54,753 nucleotides of DNA from a bacterium BMS3Abin11 (GTDB lineage Bacteria; Pseudomonadota; Gammaproteobacteria; BMS3Bbin11), in contig BDTD01000009.1 of NCBI GenBank assembly GCA_002897635.1, forward strand, positions 1 through 54,753. The letters run 5' to 3'. Made by a program: the position numbers and the translations under genes. Within the stretch, counting starts at the first letter, position 1. Each line of letters opens with the position of its first letter. Shown piece by piece: positions 26,540-34,880 of this stretch. Under the pieces are notes generated by a model, which was given only the letters and a program-made list of their open reading frames with translations, searched no databases and was not told the DNA's origin.

Positions 26540-28057
26540 ATGAGTAACAAAAATCTCTATACATTATTTCTTAAGCATTCTCCGAAAGATGGCAATGCCG
26601 TATTTCTTGATGTTGTTGATGGTCGAAATCTGACCTATACGGAATTACACACCCAAACTGGTCAAATGTTAAATCTTCTAACGCAGAAGGGTGTTCTCAA
26701 GGGTGATCGCGTTGTGGTTCAGGTTGATAAATCCATAGAGGCGGTCGTATTGTATCTGGCCTGTCTGCGTGCCGGTGCTGTCTACATTCCACTCAACACT
26801 GCCTATACTTCTGCTGAGGTTGCTTACTTCCTCGGCGATGCATCACCGCAACTATTCGTTTGTGCGCCGACCCGAAAAGGTGAGTTAAAAAAGATAGCTG
26901 ATAAGCAGAACGTGCCTGAAACACTGACTCTCGGCATGGTCGCTGAGGGTGATCTGATGCAGGCCCTGACATCCTTGCCTGTGAGTGATGAGATTGTTGA
27001 TGTTGATGAAGATGACCTGGCGGCAATACTTTATACCTCCGGCACCACAGGGCGGTCCAAAGGCGCTATGCTGAGTCATCACAATCTGGCCGCCAATGCG
27101 CAGGTGCTGTTTGATTTCTGGCACTGGCAGGATGATGACGTGTTACTGCATGCTTTACCCATTTTTCACGTACACGGGCTATTTGTGGCATTGCACTGCG
27201 CCTTACTGGGTGGCTCAAGAGTCATCTTTATGCCACGCTTTAATGTTGACACCGTATTAGAAAAATTACCTGATTCCACAGTGATGATGGGAGTGCCGAC
27301 CTTTTACACACGCCTGCTTGAGCGGGATGATTTTACACGTGAAATATGCAGCGGAATGCGCCTGTTCATCTCCGGTTCCGCACCACTACTAACCGAGACC
27401 CACCGTGAATTTGAACAACGCAGTGGCCAGAAAATTCTTGAACGCTATGGCATGACCGAGACAGGCATGATCACCTCCAATCCATATGAAGGTGATCGAA
27501 TCGCAGGAACGGTTGGCTTTCCTTTACCCGGTATCAGTGTGCGGGTCGCAGATAAAATGGGCAATGCATTATCTCATGGTGTAGCCGGCATACTGGAAAC
27601 TACCGGTCCGAATGTATTTTTAGGCTACTGGCAGATGCCGGATAAAACAGCTGAAGAATTCCGGCCTGATGGCTGGTTTATTACCGGCGATATTGCTGAG
27701 ATCGATAAAGAAGGTAGAGTAACCATTGTGGGTCGTGCCAAAGATCTGATCATTTCTGGTGGCTTTAATGTTTACCCGAAAGAAGTCGAGGCAGAAATTG
27801 ATGATCTACCGGGGGTCAGTGAGTCTGCCGTTATTGCAGTCCCACATCCAGACTTTGGCGAGGCAGTGGTCGCTGTTATTGTGCCGGATGACAGTAGCGG
27901 CATTACAGAGCAGAACATAATAGATGCACTGCGCGACCGGCTGGCACGATTCAAACAACCTAAGAAAATCATGTTCCTCAATGAACTGCCACGCAATAGC
28001 ATGGAAAAGGTACAAAAAAATATCCTGCGTGATACTTACAGGGGACTTTTTATATGA
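26540..28057 (+). CDS. matB: Malonyl-CoA synthetase (MatB-like acyl-CoA ligase)
   Basis: A 505-residue ANL-family ligase that should form malonyl-CoA (or methylmalonyl-CoA) from the acid, ATP and CoA. Motifs: P-loop LYTSGTTGRSKG, A5 ERYGMTETGM, A8 GRAKDLIISGGFNVYPKE and the catalytic Lys in NSMEKVQKN. The stretches ALPIFHVHGLFVA and MMGVPTFYTRLL, and a Met-Gly-Lys-like end, are very close to MatB of Rhodopseudomonas rather than to acetyl- or long-chain CoA ligases. Specificity is inferred from memory of that sequence. No malonyl-CoA decarboxylase (MatA) is nearby. The stop overlaps the thioesterase start. Confidence 0.8.
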   Translation: MSNKNLYTLFLKHSPKDGNAVFLDVVDGRNLTYTELHTQTGQMLNLLTQKGVLKGDRVVVQVDKSIEAVVLYLACLRAGAVYIPLNTAYTSAEVAYFLGDASPQLFVCAPTRKGELKKIADKQNVPETLTLGMVAEGDLMQALTSLPVSDEIVDVDEDDLAAILYTSGTTGRSKGAMLSHHNLAANAQVLFDFWHWQDDDVLLHALPIFHVHGLFVALHCALLGGSRVIFMPRFNVDTVLEKLPDSTVMMGVPTFYTRLLERDDFTREICSGMRLFISGSAPLLTETHREFEQRSGQKILERYGMTETGMITSNPYEGDRIAGTVGFPLPGISVRVADKMGNALSHGVAGILETTGPNVFLGYWQMPDKTAEEFRPDGWFITGDIAEIDKEGRVTIVGRAKDLIISGGFNVYPKEVEAEIDDLPGVSESAVIAVPHPDFGEAVVAVIVPDDSSGITEQNIIDALRDRLARFKQPKKIMFLNELPRNSMEKVQKNILRDTYRGLFI

Positions 28058-28503
28058 AAAACACTGCAATCACCCTGCAAGAAAAGATCTACCAGGCTAT
28101 TCCATTAAGTAAAGCAATGGGTTATCACATTGTGGAACTCAGTAGTTCAAATATTATCGCCGAAGGGCCATTGGAACCAAATATTAACATCCATGGCACC
28201 GGCTTTGCAGGTAGCATCTATTCTCTGGCCACACTCAGTGCATGGACTCTGGTTTATCATGTTCTCACTGAACAGGAACTTGATGCTGAACTTGTCATTG
28301 CCAGGGCTGATATAAAATACCGCGCACCAGTAATAGGGACCATTCGTTGCGAATGTCAGCTCAGCAAATATCAGTTGCAGGCGTTTGTCGATGAGTTAGT
28401 CAAAAAAGATCGCGCTCGCATAGAGGCTGAAGTAACTATTGGAAAATTGCCTGAAGCACATTTGCATGCAACGCTGTTTGCCAGTCAGAAGGAAAGTAAA
28501 TGA
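28054..28503 (+). CDS. YiiD C-terminal-like hot-dog thioesterase
   Basis: A 149-residue protein matching the putative thioesterase domain found at the C-terminus of YiiD: IPLSKAMGYHIVELS at the N-terminus, NIHGTGFAGSIYSLATLSAW on the long helix with the usual HGTGFAGSL core, and VIARADIKYRAPV. Hot-dog thioesterases release acids from acyl-CoA or acyl-ACP. It overlaps matB by 4 bases and pabC by 4 bases, so all three are translationally coupled. Substrate unknown. Confidence 0.75.
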   Translation: MKNTAITLQEKIYQAIPLSKAMGYHIVELSSSNIIAEGPLEPNINIHGTGFAGSIYSLATLSAWTLVYHVLTEQELDAELVIARADIKYRAPVIGTIRCECQLSKYQLQAFVDELVKKDRARIEAEVTIGKLPEAHLHATLFASQKESK

Positions 28504-29339
28504 CATCTGAACAGACAAGATATCTGGTAAATGGTGAGAAAACAGACAGCATTTCTGTTACTGACCGCGGCCTGCAGTTCGGCGATGGTGTTTTTGAAAC
28601 CATAAGGATTCATCAGGGCAAACCGGTCTGGTGGCAACAGCACATCAATCGCCTGCTGGATGGCTGTCATCGTCTACGCTTTGCTGATCTGCCAGATGTT
28701 GATACCTTGCAACAGGAAGTCACCGCCCTGGCATCTGACTGCGTAGCTGGGGTACTTAAAATCATCATCACACGTGGTTACTCAAACAGTGGTTATGTTG
28801 CACCTGTAAATACACCAGCAAACAGAATATTGAGCTTGACACCAGGCATAAGACATCAGTCCAGAGCGGGGCAGGGAATAGTTATGGGTGTCTGCAGCCA
28901 GCGCCTTGCTGGTCATGATTCACTGTCAGGTATTAAACACCTCAATCGGCTTGAACAGGTGCTTGCCCGTATACAATGCCAGGCAGAAGGCTGGGATGAG
29001 GGCATAATGCTGGATGACCAGGGAACTGTCATAGAAGGCAGCATGAGTAATCTATTTGTCTGGCGGGAAGATCATTTATTCACACCGTCCCTGCAGAAAA
29101 CAGGCATAAAAGGTCTTTGTCGTAAGATAATTATCTCTCTGGCAGAAGAGAATGGAATAACATTGGAAAAAACGAAACTTCGATTAGAAGACCTGACAAA
29201 TAGTAGCGGAATCTTTGTCACAAACAGTCTTATCGGTATCTGGCCAGTAATTAACTTTAATCAGCAACAACTTACTGTCTGTGCAAATACCCGTTTATTA
29301 CAGGAGAGTCTTGAGGGTTCGATATGCTCGGCAGACTGA
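28500..29339 (+). CDS. pabC: Aminodeoxychorismate lyase
   Basis: A PLP fold-type IV lyase producing 4-aminobenzoate and pyruvate from aminodeoxychorismate. The 279-residue protein begins with VNGEKTDSISVTDRGLQFGDG, whose RGLQFGDGVFET block is diagnostic, has the cofactor Lys in GIKHLNRLEQ and the EGSMSNLF motif. It works after PabB; normally pabC follows fabF directly, but here six genes intervene. Confidence 0.92.
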   Translation: MTSEQTRYLVNGEKTDSISVTDRGLQFGDGVFETIRIHQGKPVWWQQHINRLLDGCHRLRFADLPDVDTLQQEVTALASDCVAGVLKIIITRGYSNSGYVAPVNTPANRILSLTPGIRHQSRAGQGIVMGVCSQRLAGHDSLSGIKHLNRLEQVLARIQCQAEGWDEGIMLDDQGTVIEGSMSNLFVWREDHLFTPSLQKTGIKGLCRKIIISLAEENGITLEKTKLRLEDLTNSSGIFVTNSLIGIWPVINFNQQQLTVCANTRLLQESLEGSICSAD

Positions 29340-30358
29340 TCGTATTATTTTTCATCCTGTCTGTGATTTTAGGATTGATTACTCAGAACTGGCTGCAGAA
29401 TGCTGAAACCAGAGTGGTGACGATTCAACCGCGTAATATCACCGTAGCAAACGGGGTCACAATGCGTGGCTTCGCAGAACAGCTGGTGCAGGAAGGACTG
29501 CTGGAGGAGAAGTGGTCTTTTCTATTCTGGGCACGCTACAGAAATTTGTCTTCATCCCTGAAAGCCGGTGAATATAAGGTTCCTGCTGATGCTACGATGA
29601 ATGATTTACTTCATCTGGTAACCTCTGGTCAGGTCATCGATTACCCAGTCACATTTATCGAAGGCTGGAATTTCAAACAATTGCGTAAAGCTTTGGCAAA
29701 ACAAAAAAATCTCAGGCAAACAATAGGAAAAATGGACGATAAGGCAATAATGAAAGCCATCGATGCAGAAGGCCAGTCCCCGGAAGGGCGCTTCTACCCG
29801 GACACCTATCACTATACCTCAACCATGACTGACCTGGATATTCTGCACCAGGCCTATGGAAAAATGAAACGCCTGCTCAACTACGAGTGGGAAAAACGTG
29901 CACCAGACCTGCCGCTGAAAAACAAAAGTGAAGCGTTAACATTGGCGTCGATTATTGAAAAAGAAACGGGAGTGGAAATCGAGCGCCCGTTAATTGCCAG
30001 TGTATTCATAAATCGACTGAGAAAAGGTATGCTATTGCAGACTGATCCAACAGTTATATACGGTATGGGAGACAGTTATAATGGCAATATACGAAGAAAA
30101 GATCTACGCAAGGATACGCCCTACAATACCTATACTCGAGCTGGCCTGCCGCCAACCCCGATAGCGATGCCGGGCGGAAAGGCAATAAAGGCAGCCTTAC
30201 ATCCTGCGCTGACAGATGCACTGTATTTTGTTGCAAAGGGGGATGGCACGCATTATTTTTCATCATCATTGCGTGAACATAATAATGCGGTAAATAAGTA
30301 CCAGATTAATAAAAGAAAAAATTATTCATCATCTAAGAATGTAGCTATAAAGAAATGA
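29324..30358 (+). CDS. mltG: Endolytic murein transglycosylase MltG
   Basis: It cleaves nascent glycan strands and sets their length. The 344-residue protein has an N-terminal membrane helix (about residues 4-20), a LysM-like region and the YceG domain with the catalytic Glu in ASIIEKETG, plus LQTDPTVIYGMG and the NTYTRAGLPPTPI block. Overlaps pabC by 16 bases; GAGGG precedes the ATG. Confidence 0.94.
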   Translation: MLGRLIVLFFILSVILGLITQNWLQNAETRVVTIQPRNITVANGVTMRGFAEQLVQEGLLEEKWSFLFWARYRNLSSSLKAGEYKVPADATMNDLLHLVTSGQVIDYPVTFIEGWNFKQLRKALAKQKNLRQTIGKMDDKAIMKAIDAEGQSPEGRFYPDTYHYTSTMTDLDILHQAYGKMKRLLNYEWEKRAPDLPLKNKSEALTLASIIEKETGVEIERPLIASVFINRLRKGMLLQTDPTVIYGMGDSYNGNIRRKDLRKDTPYNTYTRAGLPPTPIAMPGGKAIKAALHPALTDALYFVAKGDGTHYFSSSLREHNNAVNKYQINKRKNYSSSKNVAIKK

Positions 30359-30384
30359 ATATTCAATCTGGCCTATGCGTGCAA

Positions 30385-30437
30385 TGTAGGTGCGAATTCA
30401 TTCGCACAGCTTTAGTCCGAATGAATTCGAACCTACA
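30385..30437. repeat. Family B palindromic repeat, copy 2
   Basis: The left arm (30385-30408) is identical over 24 bases to the left arm at 18-41. The right arm (30416-30437) is a diverged inverted copy with a 7-base centre. It lies between mltG and tmk. Confidence 0.85.
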
Positions 30438-30484
30438 GAAACCATACTGCAAACTGTTTGAAATGAAAACAACATGAGATCGAA

Positions 30485-31135
30485 ATGACAGGAAAATTCA
30501 TCACTTTAGAAGGCGGCGAAGGGGCGGGTAAAACAACCTGCCTGAAACATGTCGAGAAACGTATCAAAGAAGCCGGCATTGACCTTTGCGTAACACGCGA
30601 ACCGGGAGGTACACGAACCGGTGAGAAAATCCGCGAAATTCTGCTTGATAGGGGTAATTTCGACATCCTTGATGAAACGGAGCTGTTATTAATGTTTGCT
30701 GCGCGTGCGCAACACCTGAATGAATTGATTAGGCCCACTTTGGCTGCAGATACCTGGGTACTCTGCGACCGCTTCACAGACGCGACCTATGCCTATCAGG
30801 GTGGTGGTAGAGAGATTGCACATGAAAGGATTGCTGAACTGGAACAATGGGTACTGCAGGGCTTAAAGCCGGATTTGACATTTTTGCTTGATCTCCCTGT
30901 TGAGGTAGGACTAGAACGGGCAGGCCAACGCAGTTCCCCCGACCGCTTCGAATCGGAAAACATTGCATTCATGGAACGAATAAGATCTTCATATCTAGAT
31001 ATTGCCAGGCAGGAACCGGAAAGGGTAAAGATTATCGATTCTTCACAAGCCCTTGAGAATGTACTGCTGCAGATTGATGAAGTACTGGACGATGTGTTGA
31101 TTGTGATGTACCTGCAGGCAAATGAAAGTGACTAG
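30485..31135 (+). CDS. tmk: Thymidylate kinase
   Basis: It phosphorylates dTMP to dTDP. The 216-residue protein has the P-loop EGGEGAGKTT (about residues 8-17), the DR-x-Phe/Tyr motif CDRFTDATYAYQG and the lid region AGQRSSPDRFE. Overlaps holB by 14 bases, the usual tmk-holB pairing. Confidence 0.95.
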   Translation: MTGKFITLEGGEGAGKTTCLKHVEKRIKEAGIDLCVTREPGGTRTGEKIREILLDRGNFDILDETELLLMFAARAQHLNELIRPTLAADTWVLCDRFTDATYAYQGGGREIAHERIAELEQWVLQGLKPDLTFLLDLPVEVGLERAGQRSSPDRFESENIAFMERIRSSYLDIARQEPERVKIIDSSQALENVLLQIDEVLDDVLIVMYLQANESD

Positions 31136-32192
31136 CCACGAATTATTGCCCTGGACAGAGGCGGCCTTTGATACTTTTTTCAGCTCTCAGGAACGAAGGG
31201 CCCATGCCTATATGCTGGCAGGTCATTCAGGCCTGGGCAAGACCATATTCGCACAGCAGTTAGCAAAATCTTTACTCTGTCAGGAGGAGGAAAAACATGC
31301 CTGTGGCCAATGCCAGTCTTGCAGATTATTCGAAAGCGGCAGTCATCCGGACCTGCATGTACTGCAGTGTGAAAAAAGGATGGTGGAGATAGAGGATCTA
31401 TTTGCCATCTACGCTCCACGTTATCTTGAAGATGAAAATAAGAGGAAAAAACGCAAGAAACCTTCGGCTATTATTGCCATAGATCAGGTCAGGAGAGTCA
31501 TTCCGGATATAAATACACGCCCACATCTTTCTGCCTGCCGTCTAATCCTTATCAATACTGCAGAAGACTTGAACATCAATGCGGCTAACAGCCTGCTCAA
31601 GTCACTGGAAGAACCCCCATCGGACAGTTATTTTATTCTCATCAGCCATGACCCGTGTCGTTTACTACCTACCTTGCGTAGTCGCTGCAACTGGATTGAT
31701 TTCCGGCCACCTGATAAGCAGCAGGCAATGCATTGGCTAAGTACACAATTAGCTGATCAGGTAGATATCAGTCAATTACTTGATCGGGCATCAGGAATCC
31801 CGTTACGTGCACTGAAAATAGCAAATGGTACACGACATTCTGATGAAAGGCAGGTAACACAACAGATGCTACAACTGGCACATAGACAGATAGATCCTAC
31901 GTCTGCCGCAGCTGTAATGATAAAAACCGGCGAGTTAAAAAGCATCCTTGAGACCATTCAGCTATGGCTAAGCAGACTTATTCGACTGAAAATCAGCTCT
32001 CAAAATACTACATTGCCAAAAAAAGAAGGTGATAAACCCTTGATCGATCTTGGAAACAGGTTAAACTTCAGACAGTTGTATGCTTTTCTTGATAAAGTTT
32101 CTAAAAGCAAGCAACTGGCAGGTGGTCCCCTGGATCCGCTACTTGCACTGGAGGACGATTTGATTAGCTGGCAGGCAATGTTCAGCAAATGA
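31122..32192 (+). CDS. holB: DNA polymerase III subunit delta'
   Basis: Part of the clamp loader. The 356-residue AAA+ protein has a P-loop-like GHSGLGKTIFAQ, a four-cysteine zinc module ending CGQCQSC, the sensor/SRC-type motif RSRCNWIDF and LLKSLEEPP. A lysine-rich stretch NKRKKRKK (around residue 107) lengthens the loop before IAIDQVR relative to what I recall of the family. Coupled to tmk. Confidence 0.92.
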   Translation: MKVTSHELLPWTEAAFDTFFSSQERRAHAYMLAGHSGLGKTIFAQQLAKSLLCQEEEKHACGQCQSCRLFESGSHPDLHVLQCEKRMVEIEDLFAIYAPRYLEDENKRKKRKKPSAIIAIDQVRRVIPDINTRPHLSACRLILINTAEDLNINAANSLLKSLEEPPSDSYFILISHDPCRLLPTLRSRCNWIDFRPPDKQQAMHWLSTQLADQVDISQLLDRASGIPLRALKIANGTRHSDERQVTQQMLQLAHRQIDPTSAAAVMIKTGELKSILETIQLWLSRLIRLKISSQNTTLPKKEGDKPLIDLGNRLNFRQLYAFLDKVSKSKQLAGGPLDPLLALEDDLISWQAMFSK

Positions 32193-32220
32193 TCATATAA
32201 GAAAATACGAGGGAGTATAT

Positions 32221-32580
32221 ATGTCAAACAATGACAATAACGTAAAACGTCCTGGGGTTCTGTCCCTCAGCATCAAAGATAAAAACGCCCTGTATGCTGC
32301 CTACATGCCTTTCGTAAAAAATGGCGGTTTGTTTATACCCACTACACGTAAATATAAACTCGGTGAAGAAGTTTTCATGCTGCTTAATCTACTGACCGGC
32401 AATGAGAAAATTCCCGTTGCCGGTAGAGTAGTCTGGATCACGCCACAGGGTGCACAGGGTCAGAAACATGCAGGCGTAGGTATACAGTTCAACCAGAAAG
32501 ACTCGGGGCCTGCCAGGAACAAGATCGAAACTCTATTGGGTGGTGCACTTAAATCAACTCGTTCGACACATACAATCTGA
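32221..32580 (+). CDS. PilZ domain protein
   Basis: A 119-residue protein of the type found between holB and tatD in Pseudomonas-like genomes (PilZ proper, type IV pilus assembly). It has the beta-barrel pattern GGLFIPTTRKYKLGEEVFML and AGRVVWITPQG...HAGVGIQF. The N-terminal RxxxR c-di-GMP motif is not seen, as in pilus-type PilZ proteins, so c-di-GMP binding is doubtful. GGGAG precedes the ATG. Confidence 0.85.
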   Translation: MSNNDNNVKRPGVLSLSIKDKNALYAAYMPFVKNGGLFIPTTRKYKLGEEVFMLLNLLTGNEKIPVAGRVVWITPQGAQGQKHAGVGIQFNQKDSGPARNKIETLLGGALKSTRSTHTI

Positions 32581-32610
32581 CAGCTCTTTCTTTTCCATCA
32601 TTTATATAAA

Positions 32611-32768
32611 GGGCACCTCTATATATTCATGAATAATCATCTTGAATCCAAAATCAGCCATCTCTGCGTTAAGAATCTTCGCAATAGCTCGCTATTACGT
32701 GCGTTTCTTGCCTTGATCTGGCAGATTTTGAATCCAATCTGTATTATCCAGAATAAATAGAGGTGCCC
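32611..32768. mobile_element. Family A MITE-like element, copy 3
   Basis: A 158-bp element with 18-bp terminal inverted repeats (32611-32628 and 32751-32768, one mismatch; GGGCACCTCTATATATTC). The core CTTCGCAATAGC-tc-GCTATTACGTGCG (32678-32704) is the inverted counterpart of the core in copy 2. TAAA directly flanks both ends and may be a target duplication. It lies 18 bp upstream of the tatD start. Confidence 0.8.
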
Positions 32769-32786
32769 TAAAGTCATGGCTTAGCT

Positions 32787-33569
32787 GTGCTCGTAGATTC
32801 TCATTGCCATATCAACTTTGACCCGCTGTCTGAGGATACCGATGGTGTGATCCAGCGTGCATATGACATGGGCGTCGATCATATGCTTTGTGTTTCTGTA
32901 AACATGGAAGATTTTCCTCAGGTGTTAACGCTGGCAAAAGAACATGACTTTATTTTTGCCTCAGTGGGTGTCCATCCGAACCATGATGAGGGTAAAGAAC
33001 CAACTGCTGAAGAACTGATCGTACATGCACAGGACCCCTATGTCGTCGCAATCGGTGAAACCGGCCTCGATTATTTTCGCTGCAGCGGTGATATGACCTG
33101 GCAAAAAGAGCGCTTCGTTCGCCATATCCACGCAGGTATCGAATCAGATAAACCGCTTATTATTCACTCGCGGGAGGCAGCTGCCGATACCATGGACATA
33201 CTGGTAGCCGAAGAGGCACGTGATTGTGGTGGGGTTATGCATTGCTTTGGAGAAGGCTGGGCAACAGCAAAAAAAGCGCTGGATATTGGTTTTTATATCT
33301 CCTTTTCAGGTATTCTCACATTCAAAAACGCCGAGGACATGCGGAAAGTGGCCAAAAAGGTTCCTCTCGACAGGGTACTGGTAGAAACAGATTCACCGTA
33401 CCTGGCCCCCGTTCCTATGCGCGGCAAAATCAACGAGCCTGCGTTTACCAGCTATGTGGCAGATGTACTCGCCGAGGTGAAGGGCGTAAGTAAAGAAGAA
33501 ATAAGCATGATAACCACAGATAACTTTTTCAATCTGTTTCAGACCGCCCAAAGAAGGGAGGTTCCTTAA
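32787..33569 (+). CDS. tatD: TatD family metal-dependent deoxyribonuclease
   Basis: A 260-residue TIM-barrel hydrolase with the metal ligands in DSHCHINF, GETGLDYFR, IHSREA, MHCFGEG and ETDSPYLAP. It likely acts in DNA repair or turnover; the holB-pilZ-tatD neighbourhood fits the YcfH branch. The start is GTG at 32787, close behind a MITE-like insertion that probably replaced the original upstream region. The last two codons and stop belong to the tail repeat shared with yajD. Confidence 0.92.
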   Translation: MLVDSHCHINFDPLSEDTDGVIQRAYDMGVDHMLCVSVNMEDFPQVLTLAKEHDFIFASVGVHPNHDEGKEPTAEELIVHAQDPYVVAIGETGLDYFRCSGDMTWQKERFVRHIHAGIESDKPLIIHSREAAADTMDILVAEEARDCGGVMHCFGEGWATAKKALDIGFYISFSGILTFKNAEDMRKVAKKVPLDRVLVETDSPYLAPVPMRGKINEPAFTSYVADVLAEVKGVSKEEISMITTDNFFNLFQTAQRREVP

Positions 33570-33576
33570 GGATTAA
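33559..33576. repeat. Gene-tail repeat shared with yajD (copy 2)
   Basis: AGGTTCCTTAAGGATTAA, 17 of 18 bases identical to 14152-14169, covering the final Val-Pro codons and stop of tatD. The 3' end of the convergent glycosyltransferase gene begins 17 bases on. Confidence 0.7.
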
Positions 33577-33592
33577 AGAAGGCTCTCGGTAG

Positions 33593-34579
33593 TTAGTCTT
33601 TGGATTTTCCTCTTTTACCTTTGACCTTTCCTCTTTTTTTTACAGCCTCTACAGATGCCGATTTCTGCAGTTCATTTACCAGATACAAAGGACGTTGCTT
33701 GCTTTCCGAAAATATACGGCCCAGATATTCTCCTATGATGCCTAGTGCAAGTAACTGAACACCGCCAAGGAACAGGATTACGACCATCATGGTCGGATAG
33801 CCTGCAACGGGGTCACTGTAAATAAGAGTTTTGACGATAATCCAGAGACCGTAAAGGAATGCACCTGTAGCGGTGAGTAACCCTAAATAAGTAGATAGTT
33901 TCAATGGTGCTACAGTAAACGAAGTTATTCCTTCTATGGCTAAATTCCACAATGAAAGATAACTCCATTTTGATTCACCTGCATAGCGGGGATCACGATG
34001 ATATAAAACTGCAGTTTGTGAATAGCCGATCCAGGCAAACAGGCCTTTCATGTATCGGTTTCTTTCACGCAAGCTATTAAGGGCATTAACCGCTCTACGG
34101 CTCATCAACCGGAAGTCGCCGGTATCTTCTGGAATAGGTACGTGGCTAACACGTTTTATTACACGATAAAAAGCCTTAGATGTGAGTTTTCTTAGCGCCG
34201 ATTCACCTTTTCGTGAGATACGTTTAGCATAGACCACATCATAGCCAGCTTGCCATTTCTGGACTAATTCAGGAATGAGTTCTGGTGGGTCCTGCAGATC
34301 AGCATCAATAATTACTACGGCATCACCTTTGCAGTAATCAAGGCCGGCAGTCATGGCAATTTCTTTACCAAAATTCCTGCTTAGATCAACAATAGAAATT
34401 CTTGGATCATGCTCTTTTAGCTGGTTTAGAATATCGAGCGTAGAATCAGTGCTGCCATCATTGACGAAAAATATTTCAGAATCAAAAGACAGGGTATCCA
34501 GCACTGATGTGGTTCTCTGAAGAAAAGATTTAATAACTTCTTCTTCGTTAAAGACTGGTACTATTACAGACAGTAGCAC
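33593..34579 (-). CDS. GtrB/DPM1-like family 2 glycosyltransferase
   Basis: A 328-residue membrane-attached glycosyltransferase that probably moves a sugar from a nucleotide donor to undecaprenyl phosphate. The GT-A domain carries VNDGSTDST and the metal-binding DADLQDPPE, RKGESALR and the DTGDFRLM acceptor region. Two membrane helices lie at about residues 230-255 and 268-290, followed by a basic Lys/Arg-rich tail. The start is GTG at 34579 with TTAAGGAG upstream; that ribosome site lies inside a 36-bp inverted repeat of element E. Confidence 0.88.
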   Translation of the reverse strand: MLLSVIVPVFNEEEVIKSFLQRTTSVLDTLSFDSEIFFVNDGSTDSTLDILNQLKEHDPRISIVDLSRNFGKEIAMTAGLDYCKGDAVVIIDADLQDPPELIPELVQKWQAGYDVVYAKRISRKGESALRKLTSKAFYRVIKRVSHVPIPEDTGDFRLMSRRAVNALNSLRERNRYMKGLFAWIGYSQTAVLYHRDPRYAGESKWSYLSLWNLAIEGITSFTVAPLKLSTYLGLLTATGAFLYGLWIIVKTLIYSDPVAGYPTMMVVILFLGGVQLLALGIIGEYLGRIFSESKQRPLYLVNELQKSASVEAVKKRGKVKGKRGKSKD

Positions 34580-34850
34580 TAGTGCTCCTTAAACCTGATA
34601 ATGACGGGTTCAGTTAGCTTGTCAAGGCGCATGGCAAGGCGCGCCTCGCAGGCAATGGTTATTCCCTTGTCAAGAGGCGCAACGTAGTCCATGGGCGTTG
34701 ACAAGCTAACCCAAAGGGCGTCCCTGTGGCGTCTCGCTGCTTCGTTCCAGCGCTTGCCAAGGGATATAACCATTACCTTCGCACTGCGCCTTGCTGCGAA
34801 ACACCACAGGGACGCTGAACCCGTCATTATCAGGTTTAAGGAACACTAGT
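34578..34850. repeat. Element E: cloverleaf-like nested inverted repeat
   Basis: A 273-bp structure. Outer arms 34578-34613 and 34815-34850 are 36-bp inverted repeats with one mismatch. They enclose two hairpins without gaps: 34613-34710 (13-bp perfect ends GTTAGCTTGTCAA) and 34719-34814 (11-bp perfect ends CGTCCCTGTGG), joined by CCCAAAGGG. The two hairpin centres are diverged inverted copies of one another: GCAAGGCGC at 34634-34642 recurs inverted at 34786-34794, and AATGGTTATTCCCTTG at 34654-34669 at 34758-34774. It codes for nothing convincing. Confidence 0.85.
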
Positions 34851-34880
34851 ACCTCCAGATACTATTATAATTATTTAATT

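Noticed and set aside
34612-34710. Hairpin with GTTAGC...GCTAAC ends considered as an integron attC site
   Set aside because: The ends do not fit the GTTRRRY/RYYYAAC core pair and no integrase is present.
34579-34827. 82-codon minus-strand frame inside element E
   Set aside because: It lies wholly in the nested inverted repeats, starts in a terminal arm and matches no known protein; its openness follows from the repeat sequence.
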